DNA of 64,000 nucleotides from Actinomyces oris (GCF_001929375.1 NZ_MSGO01000041.1:1-64000); one strand, 5' to 3'; positions 33,087 to 43,259 are shown, counted from the first letter of the stretch. Notes: generated from the sequence alone by a model not told the origin. Numbers and translations are program-made.

Positions 33087-34406
33087 ATGCGTCCCTCCCA
33101 CTACCTCTCCCGCCGCGCCGTGCTGGCAGGGCTGGGAACCACTGCAGTCGCCGCCACCCTGGCCGCCTGCGCGACCTCCGGCAGCTCCGGCTCGAAGTCC
33201 GGTGGAGCCGCCGGTGAAGGGGACGCCAGCCAGGTCGACGTCGTCACCTGGTGGTCGGCCGGCTCGGAGAAGCTCGGCCTGGACGCCCTGGTCAAGGTCT
33301 TCAACCAGCAGTTCCCCAAGACGAAGTTCGAGAACAAGGCCGTCTCCGGCGGTGCCGGCAGCCAGGCCAAGCAGAAGCTCGCCGCGGACCTGGCCGCCAA
33401 GAACCCGCCGGACACCTACCAGGCCCACGCCGGCGCCGAGATCAAGGACCACATCGAGGCCGGCTACCTGCTGGACGTCTCCAGCCTCTACGAGGAGTTC
33501 AAGCTCAACGAGGCCTTCCCGGCCACCCTCATGGACCGCCTCAAGGACTCCGACGGCAAGATCTACTCCGTGCCCTCCAACATCCACCGGGCCAACGTCG
33601 TGTGGGCCTCGGTGCCCGCGCTCAAGGCCGCCGGGCTCGACCCGACCAAGCCCGCCACCACCATCGACGCCTGGATCGCCGACATGGAGAAGGTCAAGGC
33701 CGCCGGCCTGACGCCCATCACCATGGGCATGGCCTGGACCCAGCTCGAGCTGCTCGAGACCATCCTCATCGCCGACCTGGGCGTGGACGCCTACAACGGG
33801 CTCTTCGCGGGCAAGACCGACTGGGGCGGCGCCGAGGTCACCAAGGCGCTGGGGCACTACAAGACCATCGTGGGCTTCACCGACTCCTCCCTCTACACCG
33901 AGGACTGGGAGCCCGCCATGAAGCCCATCATGGACGGCAAGGCCGCCTTCAACGTCATGGGCGACTGGGCCGTGGCCGGCTTCGACGCCGCCGGCAAGAA
34001 GGCCGGCCAGGACTACGTCTACTTCCCGGTCCCGGGCACCGACGGCGTCTTCGACTTCCTAGCCGACTCCTTCACCCTGCCCGACGGCGCCAAGCACCCC
34101 GGCGGGGCCAAGAACTGGCTCAACGCCATCTCCTCCAAGGACGGCCAGATCGCCTTCAACACGGTCAAGGGCTCCATCCCGGCCCGCACCGACCTCACCG
34201 ACGAGGAGAAGGGCAAGTTCTCCGAGTACCAGCGCTCGGCCATGGAGTCCTTCGCCAAGGACAAGATCGTCTCCTCCATCGCTCACGGCGCGGCCCTTCC
34301 GTCGAAGGCCACCAACGCGATGAACGACGCCCTGACCAAGTTCGCCCAGGGCGCCTCCGACGTCACCGCCCTGCAGGCCGACCTCAAGGCCGCTGCCGCC
34401 TCCTGA
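33087..34406 (+). CDS. Sugar ABC transporter substrate-binding lipoprotein, glucose type
   Basis: Cluster-B-type binding protein of 439 residues, anchored outside the membrane as a lipoprotein. The N-terminus carries twin arginines (SRRAVLAGLG) and a lipobox LAAC with Cys 28, so Tat export is likely. The mature part reads VDVVTWWSAGSEKLGLDAL, then GGAGSQAKQKLAADLA, PPDTYQAHAGAE, SVPSNIHRANVVW, KAAFNVMGDWA, LADSFTLPDGAKHP and KGSIPAR. These match, from memory, the glucose/galactose-binding protein of Thermus and the GtsA group. ATG 33087 follows AAGGAG by seven bases. It heads an operon with two permeases and no ATPase gene, so a shared MsiK-type ATPase encoded elsewhere is expected. Confidence 0.9.
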   Translation: MRPSHYLSRRAVLAGLGTTAVAATLAACATSGSSGSKSGGAAGEGDASQVDVVTWWSAGSEKLGLDALVKVFNQQFPKTKFENKAVSGGAGSQAKQKLAADLAAKNPPDTYQAHAGAEIKDHIEAGYLLDVSSLYEEFKLNEAFPATLMDRLKDSDGKIYSVPSNIHRANVVWASVPALKAAGLDPTKPATTIDAWIADMEKVKAAGLTPITMGMAWTQLELLETILIADLGVDAYNGLFAGKTDWGGAEVTKALGHYKTIVGFTDSSLYTEDWEPAMKPIMDGKAAFNVMGDWAVAGFDAAGKKAGQDYVYFPVPGTDGVFDFLADSFTLPDGAKHPGGAKNWLNAISSKDGQIAFNTVKGSIPARTDLTDEEKGKFSEYQRSAMESFAKDKIVSSIAHGAALPSKATNAMNDALTKFAQGASDVTALQADLKAAAAS

Positions 34407-34548
34407 CCGGTTCCCCGGGGGCGGGGCGGGCCGCGCGTCCGCTCCGGTCCGCTCCCGTCCCCGGGGCCGACCCCTCGCCGATCATCCGGCCGGAGCTCAT
34501 TACCACGACAGGCGGAACCTTCCGTCACCTACGCATCAGGAGAACCTT

Positions 34549-35478
34549 GTGAGCACCAAGAGCGCCCCCGTGCGGCGCCGTCGGGCGAGCTGGAGGCAGT
34601 GGGGCCCGGGCCTCCTGCTCATCTCGCCCTCGATCATCCTCGTCGGCGTCTTCGTCTACGGGATGATCGGCATCAACATCAATACCTCCCTGCTGGACAT
34701 GCACACCGCCGGCCAGGTCTCCGGACGCAGGGGGACCACCGTCGTCGGGCTGAGCAACTTCACGACCCTGTTCGGCAACCCGGACTTCCGCCACTCCTTC
34801 GTCAACCTCATCCTGTTCACCGTCACCTTCCTGGCCGGCACCCTCGTGGTCGGCTTCCTGTGGGCCTGGCTCCTGGACCGCCCCATCAAGGGGGAGGGGA
34901 TCTTCCGCTCCATCTTCCTGTTCCCCATGGCCGTGTCCTTCGTGGCCTCGGGCGTGGTGTGGCGGTGGCTGCTGAACTCCGCGCAGGGCGAGAGCGCCTC
35001 CGGGCTCAACCGCCTGTTCGAGATGACCGGCCTGAAGTTCCTGGAGAGCTCATGGACCCAGAACACCACCTGGGGGATCCTGGCCATCGCGCTGCCGGCC
35101 GTGTGGCAGCTGGCCGGATACGTCATGGCGCTCTTCCTGGCCGGCTTCCGCGGCATCCCCGACGACCTGCGTGAGGCGGCCCGTGTCGACGGCGCCAGCG
35201 AGTGGCAGCTCTACAAGTCGATCATCTTCCCCCAGCTGACCCCGATCGCCCTGAGCGCCGTCATCATCATCGGGCACATGTCCCTGAAGTCCTTCGACCT
35301 CATCATGTCGATCACGGACCAGCGGACCTACTCCACCAAGGTCCCGGCCATCGACATGTTCAACTTCATGACCGACAACGACTACTCCAACGCCGCCGCC
35401 GTCGGCACGATCCTGCTGGTCCTGGTCGCCGTCGCCGTCATCCCCTACCTCATCCACGACGCCAAGGGCAGGAGGTGA
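34549..35478 (+). CDS. Sugar ABC transporter permease (MalF/GtsB type)
   Basis: Inner-membrane permease of 309 residues with six predicted helices. The ATPase-coupling EAA loop is EAARVDGASEWQLYKSIIFP. The N-terminus is basic (RRRRASWRQWGP), as usual for first permeases. It starts at GTG 34549 with AGGAGAA eight bases upstream. A 142-bp GC-rich spacer with potential secondary structure separates it from the binding-protein gene, an arrangement that often lowers permease expression relative to the binding protein. It is followed by the second permease after 6 bp. Confidence 0.92.
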   Translation: MSTKSAPVRRRRASWRQWGPGLLLISPSIILVGVFVYGMIGININTSLLDMHTAGQVSGRRGTTVVGLSNFTTLFGNPDFRHSFVNLILFTVTFLAGTLVVGFLWAWLLDRPIKGEGIFRSIFLFPMAVSFVASGVVWRWLLNSAQGESASGLNRLFEMTGLKFLESSWTQNTTWGILAIALPAVWQLAGYVMALFLAGFRGIPDDLREAARVDGASEWQLYKSIIFPQLTPIALSAVIIIGHMSLKSFDLIMSITDQRTYSTKVPAIDMFNFMTDNDYSNAAAVGTILLVLVAVAVIPYLIHDAKGRR

Positions 35479-35484
35479 GCGGCC

Positions 35485-36339
<855 letters not shown>

Positions 36340-36388
36340 GACCGGTCCGGGCAGCTCGCCCAGCGTCCTACGCTCCCGCCTGCTCTCG

Positions 36389-36428
36389 CATCCGGCTGCC
36401 GCCCCGGCTTGGGGACGGCAGCCGGATG
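36389..36428. terminator. Terminator hairpin after the sugar ABC operon
   Basis: CATCCGGCTGCCG (36389-36401) pairs perfectly with 36416-36428, and CCCC with GGGG extends the stem inward. There is no clear U-tract. Confidence 0.65.
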
Positions 36429-36443
36429 TGATGTGATCGGGGC

Positions 36444-36734
36444 ATGGCACGTCGCAGATCCAAGCGCCCCTACGGGCAGGGGCACATCCCCTTGAGCATG
36501 GACCGTCTCGCCTCCGTGCCGCGCACCCAGACCGGCCCCGGCGGCGCCGACTTCACCGTGCGCCACCTGCGTGGCGGGGACAAGTCCTACACCTGTCCCG
36601 GCTGCCACCGCGTCATCCCGGCCGGCACCGCGCACGTGGTGGCCTGGAGCAATGAGTCCCTCTTCGGAGCGGACCGCGGACTGGAGGAGCGGCGTCACTG
36701 GCACACCTCATGCTGGGAGCGCCGCCTGTGGTAG
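36444..36734 (+). CDS. Conserved small zinc-ribbon-like protein
   Basis: Ninety-six residues. A basic N-terminus (MARRRSKRPYGQG) is followed by VRHLRGGDKSYTCPGCHRVIPAGTAHVVAW and ends RRHWHTSCWERRLW. The CPGC pair with a later His and Cys suggests a single zinc site. Close relatives, from memory, are widespread in Streptomyces and other actinobacteria, where some are labelled ATP/GTP-binding without support. Function unknown. It starts 15 bp after the terminator of the sugar operon, so it probably has its own promoter. Confidence 0.75.
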   Translation: MARRRSKRPYGQGHIPLSMDRLASVPRTQTGPGGADFTVRHLRGGDKSYTCPGCHRVIPAGTAHVVAWSNESLFGADRGLEERRHWHTSCWERRLW

Positions 36735-36769
36735 GGCCCGACGCCGGTGGGAGGCAGCGGGGCTGAGAG

Positions 36770-37261
36770 TCACACGAGCGGTTCTTCGGAGCGCCCCTCC
36801 CATCCCGGCAGCAGGCGGTCCAGCGCGAAGCGCAGCGGCACGACGTCCCCGTCGCGTCCGCCCTCGCCGATGGTCATCGGCACCGGTTGGCTCTCGGGCC
36901 TGACCCCGCGCAGGCGCTGCCCCAGGCTCAGCGGCATCGACAGGACGTAGTAGCGCCCCTGTGTGTCGATGCCGACCGTCTCGTCGGCCCTCAGGTACCA
37001 GCCGCGCAGCGGGGTGCGGGCACTGCCGCCCCCGTAGCCGCGCACCCGCAGAGGAACGTCCTCAAGGCCCTCCTTGCGGGCGACCCTGAGGAATAGCCCC
37101 ACGATGCGGGAGGCCCGGGCGTGCTCGGCATCCTGACGCTCCTGGAGCATGCGGGCCCGCTGCGTGGCCGCACGACGACGCGACGTCGCCCAGTCGCAGG
37201 CACCAGAACCGCAGGTGCTGGTCGACTCGGTCTCGGGCCGGGTGGCGTCGTCGGCTGTCAC
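36770..37261 (-). CDS. Hypothetical protein, 163 residues
   Basis: I do not recognise the family. The N-terminal third is polar, with a Cys-containing stretch (STCGSGACDWATSRRR) and a basic helix (RAATQRARMLQERQDAEHARASR). The rest looks like a small alpha/beta domain (GLFLRVARKEG, RTPLRGWYLRADETVGIDTQGRYYVL). No signal peptide or membrane segment. It starts at GTG 37261, nine bases after the stop of the DivIVA-like gene on the same strand, so it is the second gene of that operon and may act with it. Confidence 0.65.
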   Translation of the reverse strand: MTADDATRPETESTSTCGSGACDWATSRRRAATQRARMLQERQDAEHARASRIVGLFLRVARKEGLEDVPLRVRGYGGGSARTPLRGWYLRADETVGIDTQGRYYVLSMPLSLGQRLRGVRPESQPVPMTIGEGGRDGDVVPLRFALDRLLPGWEGRSEEPLV

Positions 37262-37270
37262 GTCGGCGTC

Positions 37271-38884
37271 TCAGCGACGTCCTTTGCCCTGACGGGGGTG
37301 GCGGTTGGCGGCGTGACCGGAGCCGTTCGAGCTCTTACCGGGGGCTGGAACGTGCTCGATGCGACCGGCCGCGCCCTTCTGGGCGTTCTTCGGGGCCGAC
37401 TGCGCGCCCGCCTGCTGGCCGTCTCCCGAGGTCGCAGCGGCCTTGTTGCCGGCCGGCGCGGGGGCTGCCGAGGTGGCCGACGGCGCGGAGGAGGCGCTGC
37501 TCGAGCCGGCGGAGCGCGCGCTGCCGGAGGCTGCCGGCTCTGCCGACTCCGCGGAGTCCGGCTCCGGAGCCGGAGCCGGACTCGGCTCCTGGGGCAGGGC
37601 TGCGACGTGGTCGGAGAAGGTGGGGGCCTGGGGCAGCGCGCCTCCCAGGACGCCACGCATCTCGGTGAGGTAGGCGGCGACCGAGTCGCGCTGGCGCTCA
37701 AGCTCCTGGAGCTGGCGGGCGGCCACCTGGGCGGTGACGTCGGCGTCGGCGCGGGCGTCGCTGACGATCTGCTCGGCCTCGATCCGGGCCTGCGCCAGAG
37801 TCTCCTCGGCCTGGGTGACGGCCTCCTCCTGGCGCTTGCGGGCCTCGGCGTCGGTGCGCGCGCGGACCTCCTCGGCCCGGGACAGCGCCTCCTGCAGGCG
37901 CTCCTCGGCCTCCTGGGCCTGGATCTGGGCCTGCTCCTGCATCTCACGGATGCGCTCGCGTGTGGCCTCGTGGGCGTCGGAGTCCTCCTGGGCGGCCTGC
38001 TCGTGCGCCGCGGCGATCTCCAGGGTGGCCTGCTGGCGCAGCTCGGTGGCCTCGGAGCGGGCCGCGGCCGCCTCGTCGGTGGCCGAGCGGCGCAGTGTCT
38101 CAGACTCGTTGCGCGCCGAGGTGAGGATCTCCTCGGCCTCGCGTTTGGCCTTGCCGACGGTCAGCTCAGCCTCCTGCTTGGCGGCGGAGAGGATCTCCTC
38201 GGCCTTCGCCGTGGAGGTCTTGTGCAGCTCGTCGGCCTCGGCCGCGGCCGCCTCGCGGTTGGCGGTGGCGTCGCGCTCGGAGGTGATGGCGATCTCGGCG
38301 GCCTGCTTGCGGGCCTGGGACAGGACCAGTGCGGCCTCACGCTCGGCGGTGGCTCGCATCTCGGTGACGGCCGCCTCGGATTCGGCGGAGATCTGGGCGG
38401 CCTTGCGTGAGGCGGAGGAGACCATCTCCTGGGCGCGGGCCTCGGCGTTGGCCAGAGCGGTCGAGGCCTCCCCCTGGGAGCGGGAGCGCAGCTCGCTGGC
38501 CTCTCGGCGGGCGTCGGCCAGCAGGGTCGCCGCCTCCGAGGCGCTGCGCTCGGAGAGGTTCTTGGCGTTGGTCCGGGTCCGGGTCAGCAGGGCGTCAGCC
38601 TCGGCGTTGGCCTTGGACAGGACGGAGGCGCTCTGCTCCTCGGCGCTGCGCAGCAGCTGCTCGATCCGCGAGCCCAGGCCGGCGTAGGTCGGCTTGTCGG
38701 ACTCCCGCAGCCGGCGCTGGGTGTCGGCCAGCTCGCCGGCCAGCGTCATGGCGCGCTGGTCAAGGCTGGCCACCTCGCGACGCGCGTCGGCCAGCTGGCG
38801 CGAGAGCTGCTCCAGCTTCCGGTCGACCTGAGCGCGGTCGTAACCGCGCATCGTGATGGCAAACTCGCTGTATTCCTCAGCCAC
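37271..38884 (-). CDS. DivIVA/Scy-like coiled-coil protein
   Basis: Cytoskeletal-type protein of 537 residues. The first 25 residues (FAITMRGYDRAQVDRKLEQL) match the membrane-targeting DivIVA N-domain, with the GYD..QVD motif. Residues about 20-420 form one long coiled coil with many Ala, Glu, Arg and Gln and repeated A-E-A-E-E-I-L units. The C-terminal 100 residues are Pro/Ala/Ser-rich and disordered, ending in a basic segment (HPRQGKGRR). The layout resembles Scy/FilP and other polar-growth scaffolds of actinobacteria. It starts at GTG 38884 after a strong AGGAGGAGG site. A TAGGCT hexamer about 50 bp upstream may be the -10. Role in cell pole or septum organisation is inferred. Confidence 0.82.
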   Translation of the reverse strand: MAEEYSEFAITMRGYDRAQVDRKLEQLSRQLADARREVASLDQRAMTLAGELADTQRRLRESDKPTYAGLGSRIEQLLRSAEEQSASVLSKANAEADALLTRTRTNAKNLSERSASEAATLLADARREASELRSRSQGEASTALANAEARAQEMVSSASRKAAQISAESEAAVTEMRATAEREAALVLSQARKQAAEIAITSERDATANREAAAAEADELHKTSTAKAEEILSAAKQEAELTVGKAKREAEEILTSARNESETLRRSATDEAAAARSEATELRQQATLEIAAAHEQAAQEDSDAHEATRERIREMQEQAQIQAQEAEERLQEALSRAEEVRARTDAEARKRQEEAVTQAEETLAQARIEAEQIVSDARADADVTAQVAARQLQELERQRDSVAAYLTEMRGVLGGALPQAPTFSDHVAALPQEPSPAPAPEPDSAESAEPAASGSARSAGSSSASSAPSATSAAPAPAGNKAAATSGDGQQAGAQSAPKNAQKGAAGRIEHVPAPGKSSNGSGHAANRHPRQGKGRR

Positions 38885-39350
38885 GTCGGGTTCCTCCTCC
38901 TGGCGAGCTGGGGACGCTCACCACCAGGGCAAGCCTAACGATTGGGTGTGATCAGGACGGTAACCACAAAAGTGTGACCATGCGCACAGGAGGCTGGTGG
39001 TGGTTCGGTTCCCGACCGGGCGGGAGGAGTGGCGGATGGTTGCGCTGATGGACCGTTCGGACGCGTCTGATTCTTGTGCGTGCGTTTCTCCGCACTTTCC
39101 TCCGTTTCCACTTCGAGGCCGGAGCGGTGCTCGACGGACCGGCGAGGCCCTTTCTGCTGGCGGAATTCCGGGAGATATCGCTTCGCTCAGCGCGTGTCTT
39201 GCTGTGATCTTGCGCCGAGGTCGGTGCGGTCGTGGGGTCCGTCATGCGATTCTGGTTCCTGGGCGGGCGCACGGTGAGCGCTCGCAGCGATACCCGGCTC
39301 CGTAGCCGGCCGTCGTCCAACCGTGTCCGCGAGCATAGGAGACCCGCGTC
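38885..39350. other. 466-bp divergent intergenic region
   Basis: It separates the DivIVA-like gene (minus) from a membrane-protein gene (plus). A minus-strand TAGGCT at 38932-38937 may serve the former. AT-richer patches occur around 38940-38990 and 39060-39110. Open frames here have no ribosome-binding site or coding bias. No gene or RNA motif was recognised. Confidence 0.5.
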
Positions 39351-41108
39351 GTGAGTCGACGTATCTTGAGCGTGGTGGTGACCGTCCTCGGACTGGTCCT
39401 CGTCGCCCTGGCCGTTTGCTCGGCCACCATCTGGAAACCCGGCTCCAAGGTCGAGGCGAAGTTCGCCTCCGGCCCTTCTCAGCCCTACGTCATCACAGCC
39501 CCCGGGGTTCTCAGCGGTGCGGAGTCCGACGTCACCGTGACGGCGAGCTCCTCCGACGGCAAGGACGTCCACCTCTTCGTGGCCAGGGCGGCCGACCTCG
39601 ACGCCTGGATGAGCCCCGATGCCGACAAGGCACTGCCCTACACGGTGGTCACCAGCATCGACGCCGACGCCGGAACCCTGTCCTCCAAGGACGAGACCCA
39701 GTACTGCCCGCCGGCCAACGCCACTCCCGCTCCTTCCGCGGCGGCCTCCTCCCAGCCCTCCGCCTCCGCGCAGGCCGGTGGCTCGCAGTGCTCGGCGCGC
39801 AAGGCCAACGGTGTGACCGCCTCGGGCTCCGACATCTGGCTGGGGGAGAAGACCGGCGGCTCGTCAGTCACCTTCAACACCGGGGACGACGCCGATCGCG
39901 CCATGCTGCCGCACAAGAACGTCGACGAGCAGATCGTCGTCATGGCCATGACCGACGGCAAGGCCCCGGCTCCCGGCCTGACCATCAGCTGGAAGCGGCA
40001 GGTGGAGACGCCCTGGTACTTCTACGGGGGACTGGTTCTGGGCAGCCTCTTCGTGCTCGTGGGGGCCTTCCTGTTCTTCATCGACCTCCAGCTGCGCCGG
40101 GCCAATGTCGATCGGCGTACCCGTTCGGCCGAGCGGGCGGCCCGCATCGCCAACGCCGACTCGGTCTCCACCGAGGGCATCCCCCAGGTGGACGATCCCG
40201 ACCGACGGCTGACCCGCCGAGAGCTGCGGGACAAGGAGCGCGCGGAGGCATCGGGCGAGCCCTGGACCGACCCGCGCACCGGGCGCGTCTACCTCGACGG
40301 CGTCGAGACGTCCTCCGCCCCCCAGGCACCTGAGGAGCTCCCCGCCGACGGCTACGACTATGGCCCCGTCGCCGGGCTCAGTGGTGGCACCGGCAGCGGG
40401 TTCGGTGACGGAGCCGACGCCGCCTACAGTGAGGGCCACGGCGGGCAGGACGACCATGCGGTGGCCGGGGCTACCCGAGGTGCGTCCGTCGTCCCCGGTC
40501 TTGACGAGGCAGTCACCCAGCAGTACCGGGCCGCCCGGGAGCCGGAGGGCCTCCAGGACGGTGAGGCGCTGGCCATCACCACGGATGCTGCCAACACGTC
40601 CGACTCGTCGGCTCACTCCAACCCCCCGACCCTCAGTGAGACCGGCGCCGGCCACATGGCCGTGGGCGCGGACCAGGTGGCCGACCAGCCCGCTGATGCC
40701 CCGGACCACTCCCGCTTCGCGCCGCCGGAGCACCACACCAGCCACGTGGCGGGCGGTGACGATGCGCAGTCCTTCGAGACTGACACCGCCGAGTTCCAGG
40801 ACGCGACGTCCTCGGCCCCGTCGCAGGACCCCGGCCTCAAGGTGCCGACCGGATTCGCCCAGCCGGAGGTGAGCGACGCGTCGCTGAGCTGGAGTGAGCA
40901 GGAGGTCGAGCCGGCGCGCGGCCCCGCCTTCTCCCCGAGCGGCTTCGGGGACTCCTCCGCGACGTCGACCACCGTGTCCTGGCCCTCCTACTCCGACGGT
41001 GTCGAGCTGCCTCCCCAGGCCGACCCCGCCGTCATCCAGGCCGTCGACGCCGAGCCCTTCAGTGAGCCAGACCCCACCGCGGACCCCGACAACCAGGAGC
41101 ACGCATGA
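39351..41108 (+). CDS. Hypothetical membrane protein with long acidic C-terminal tail
   Basis: 585 residues. An N-terminal membrane anchor (ILSVVVTVLGLVLVALAVCS) precedes a roughly 200-residue extracytoplasmic domain containing a Ser/Ala/Pro-rich, Cys-flanked insert (YCPP...SQCSA). A second hydrophobic span follows (GGLVLGSLFVLVGAFLFFID, about residues 225-245). The remaining 340 residues are cytosolic: a basic segment (RRANVDRRTRSAERAARIAN, RRLTRRELRDKERAEA), then acidic, low-complexity, probably disordered sequence. No family recognised. It starts at GTG 39351 with AGGAGA nearby. Its stop overlaps the start of the lipoprotein gene (ATGA), so the two are coupled and probably act together at the cell envelope. 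Confidence 0.7.
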   Translation: MSRRILSVVVTVLGLVLVALAVCSATIWKPGSKVEAKFASGPSQPYVITAPGVLSGAESDVTVTASSSDGKDVHLFVARAADLDAWMSPDADKALPYTVVTSIDADAGTLSSKDETQYCPPANATPAPSAAASSQPSASAQAGGSQCSARKANGVTASGSDIWLGEKTGGSSVTFNTGDDADRAMLPHKNVDEQIVVMAMTDGKAPAPGLTISWKRQVETPWYFYGGLVLGSLFVLVGAFLFFIDLQLRRANVDRRTRSAERAARIANADSVSTEGIPQVDDPDRRLTRRELRDKERAEASGEPWTDPRTGRVYLDGVETSSAPQAPEELPADGYDYGPVAGLSGGTGSGFGDGADAAYSEGHGGQDDHAVAGATRGASVVPGLDEAVTQQYRAAREPEGLQDGEALAITTDAANTSDSSAHSNPPTLSETGAGHMAVGADQVADQPADAPDHSRFAPPEHHTSHVAGGDDAQSFETDTAEFQDATSSAPSQDPGLKVPTGFAQPEVSDASLSWSEQEVEPARGPAFSPSGFGDSSATSTTVSWPSYSDGVELPPQADPAVIQAVDAEPFSEPDPTADPDNQEHA

Positions 41109-42151
41109 TGTCCACCCGTCGAGCCTTTCTGAGCGCAGGCGGTGCCTCCGCCATCGCCCTGAGCCTGGCCGCCTGCTCGCGCTCTCAACCCAAGACCGCC
41201 CAGACCGTGGCCTCCGGTACGCCGATCGCCGAGCCCGTCCTCAACGACAAGCAGCTAGCCGAGATCCTCCAGCGCGTCCAGACCGGCCTGGTGGCGGCGG
41301 ACAAGGAGAAGAACGCGGACAAGCTCAAGGAGATCATGTCCGGTCCGGCGGCGCGGATCCGCGCCGCCGAGTACGCCACCGCCTCCGCCGGCGGGAACGA
41401 CTCCTACATCCACGCCATGTCCACGAAGATCCAGGGCGGGGGAGTGGGGCAGACCGTCGGCTTCCCCCGTAACGCCGCGGTCGCCTCGGAGGGCGACAAG
41501 AGCGTCTCGATCATCTCCCTGGAGCAGAGCTCGGCCCGGGACCAGTTCAAGGTGTGGGCCTGGGTGCAGGGATTCGCCGCGCAGGCGAGCATTCCCGTGC
41601 TGACCAAGCAGTCGGCCCAGCACGCCAAGCAGGTGACGGCCGAGACCACGGGGCTGGTCGCCACCCCCAAGGCGGTCCTCGACTCCTATGTCGATGCGCT
41701 CAACCACCCCGACGGTGAGAACGGCAAGGCCTTCCCCGACGACAACCTGCGTCAGAAGGTCCAGTCCGCCCGAAGCACCGATCTCAAGTCCCTGGGTGAG
41801 GTCACCGTGACGGCGGTCCCCGGTCAGGACGGGTTCCAGGGCCTCCAGCTGGAGGAGGGGGACGGCGGGGCGCTGGTCTTCACCACCCTGACCTTCACGG
41901 TGGTCTACAAGCGCACCGTCGACGGCTCCGACCTCACCCTGCAGGGTGACGTCGCCGCCCACATGGGCGGCAACCAGAAGATCGTCGGAACCGTGACCGC
42001 CACCTACGACTCCATGGTCGCCTTCTCCATCCCCAAGGAGGGAAGCAGCGAGAAGGCGACCGTTCTGGGCGCCGAGACGGCGCTGATGAAGGTGGAACGG
42101 GACGACTCCAAGACACCGGCGCCCACGGCGGCGTCAGCCAAACCGTCCTGA
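41105..42151 (+). CDS. Hypothetical lipoprotein
   Basis: 348 residues. The N-terminus has twin arginines (STRRAFLSAGG), a hydrophobic core and a lipobox LAAC, so it is exported and lipid-anchored, perhaps through Tat. The mature part has mixed alpha/beta character with two similar halves: one around AEILQRVQTGLVAADKEKNADKLKEIMSG and one around KAVLDSYVDALNHPDGENGKAF, each followed by beta-rich sequence. This recalls tandem NTF2-like domains but is not proven. Start ATG 41105 or 41108. It is translationally coupled to the preceding membrane protein. Function unknown. Confidence 0.7.
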   Translation: MMSTRRAFLSAGGASAIALSLAACSRSQPKTAQTVASGTPIAEPVLNDKQLAEILQRVQTGLVAADKEKNADKLKEIMSGPAARIRAAEYATASAGGNDSYIHAMSTKIQGGGVGQTVGFPRNAAVASEGDKSVSIISLEQSSARDQFKVWAWVQGFAAQASIPVLTKQSAQHAKQVTAETTGLVATPKAVLDSYVDALNHPDGENGKAFPDDNLRQKVQSARSTDLKSLGEVTVTAVPGQDGFQGLQLEEGDGGALVFTTLTFTVVYKRTVDGSDLTLQGDVAAHMGGNQKIVGTVTATYDSMVAFSIPKEGSSEKATVLGAETALMKVERDDSKTPAPTAASAKPS

Positions 42152-42317
42152 CCTCCTCCGGTCCCCCGGCCCGGCTCCGTGACCACTCGGAGTCGGGCCG
42201 CTGACGCGCCCGGGTCCGTGAGCAGTGCGAGGCCCGCCCACCGCGCCGGCGCCGGGACACCGAAAGACCCAGATCCACGAAGCAACCGGGCTGCGGCCCG
42301 AGGAAGGCAGAGCTGCC

Positions 42318-43259
42318 ATGAGCATGTTCGGTGCCGTCGACCTGTCCAGTTTCGCCCCCGCCAAACCTGCCGGCCCGACCGGCGCGACCCCGAGCCCTGC
42401 CGCTCAAGGCCCCGCGGGAGCCTCCGGCTCCGGACTGCCGGTGCCGCTGGTGGTCGACGTCGATGCCTCCAGCCTGCGCGAGGTCGCCGAGGTCTCGACC
42501 CAGGTGCCGGTCGTCGTCGTCCTGCACAGCCCGCGCAGCCAGGCCAGCGCTGATCTCGCCGCCGTCCTGGAGCAGCTCGCCGATCAGTACGCCGGCCGCT
42601 TCCAGCTGGCGCGCGTGAACGTGGACGCCGCCCCACAGGTCGCTCAGGCCCTCCAGGCTCAGGCCGTCCCCACCGTCGTGGCCCTCATCGCGGGCCAGCC
42701 GGTGCCGATGTTCCAGGGGACGGTGCCCCAGGAGCAGCTGCGTTCGGTCATCGACCAGCTGCTGGAGGTGGCCGCCGCCAACGGCGTCAACGGCACCATC
42801 GCCGTCGACGGTGCAGCCGGCGCCGATACTCAGGCCGAGCCCGAGGAGACCGAGATCGAGCGGGCCGCCCGCGAGGCCATCGAGGCCGGGGACTTCGCCG
42901 CCGCAGAGGAGGTCTACACCCACGCCATCGCCCAGAACCCCGGTGACGACGATCTCAAGGTCGCCCGCAACCAGGTGCGCCTCATGGCCCGCCTGGACGG
43001 CCAGGACCCCCACGAGCTCCTCACAGCGGCCGACGCCGCTCCCGCGGATCTCGCCGCTGCCCTGGCCGGTGCTGACGCCGCCCTGGCCCTGGGGGATGTC
43101 AATGCGGCCCTCGGCCGGGCCCTGGAGGCCGTGCGCACCCACGCGGGGGAGGAGCGGGAGACGGCCCGGCTGCGACTACTCGAGCTCTTCGAGGTCATCG
43201 GCTCCACCTCCCCGGAGGTCGCCCAGGCCCGCCGCCGCCTGGCCACCATGCTCTACTGA
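42318..43259 (+). CDS. Thioredoxin-like, TPR-containing protein (CnoX/YbbN-like)
   Basis: 313 residues. An N-terminal Pro/Ala-rich stretch of about 45 residues precedes a thioredoxin fold (VPVVVVLHSPRSQASADLAAVLEQLA, VNVDAAPQVAQALQAQAVPTVVALIAGQPV). A C-terminal alpha-helical TPR-like region follows (AAREAIEAGDFAAAEEVYTHAI). The position of the CxxC active site reads SPRSQ, so redox activity is absent, as in CnoX/YbbN chaperedoxins. In those proteins the domain pair holds clients for GroEL. ATG 42318 is chosen because AGGAAGG lies upstream; the frame is open to 42225. It lies alone before a strong bidirectional hairpin. Confidence 0.85.
   Translation: MSMFGAVDLSSFAPAKPAGPTGATPSPAAQGPAGASGSGLPVPLVVDVDASSLREVAEVSTQVPVVVVLHSPRSQASADLAAVLEQLADQYAGRFQLARVNVDAAPQVAQALQAQAVPTVVALIAGQPVPMFQGTVPQEQLRSVIDQLLEVAAANGVNGTIAVDGAAGADTQAEPEETEIERAAREAIEAGDFAAAEEVYTHAIAQNPGDDDLKVARNQVRLMARLDGQDPHELLTAADAAPADLAAALAGADAALALGDVNAALGRALEAVRTHAGEERETARLRLLELFEVIGSTSPEVAQARRRLATMLY

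Noticed and set aside
34407-34548. Terminator between the sugar-binding protein and permease genes
   Set aside because: The spacer is very GC-rich with several short CCCCGGGG palindromes, but no single dominant stem was found. A partial attenuator is possible and was not called.
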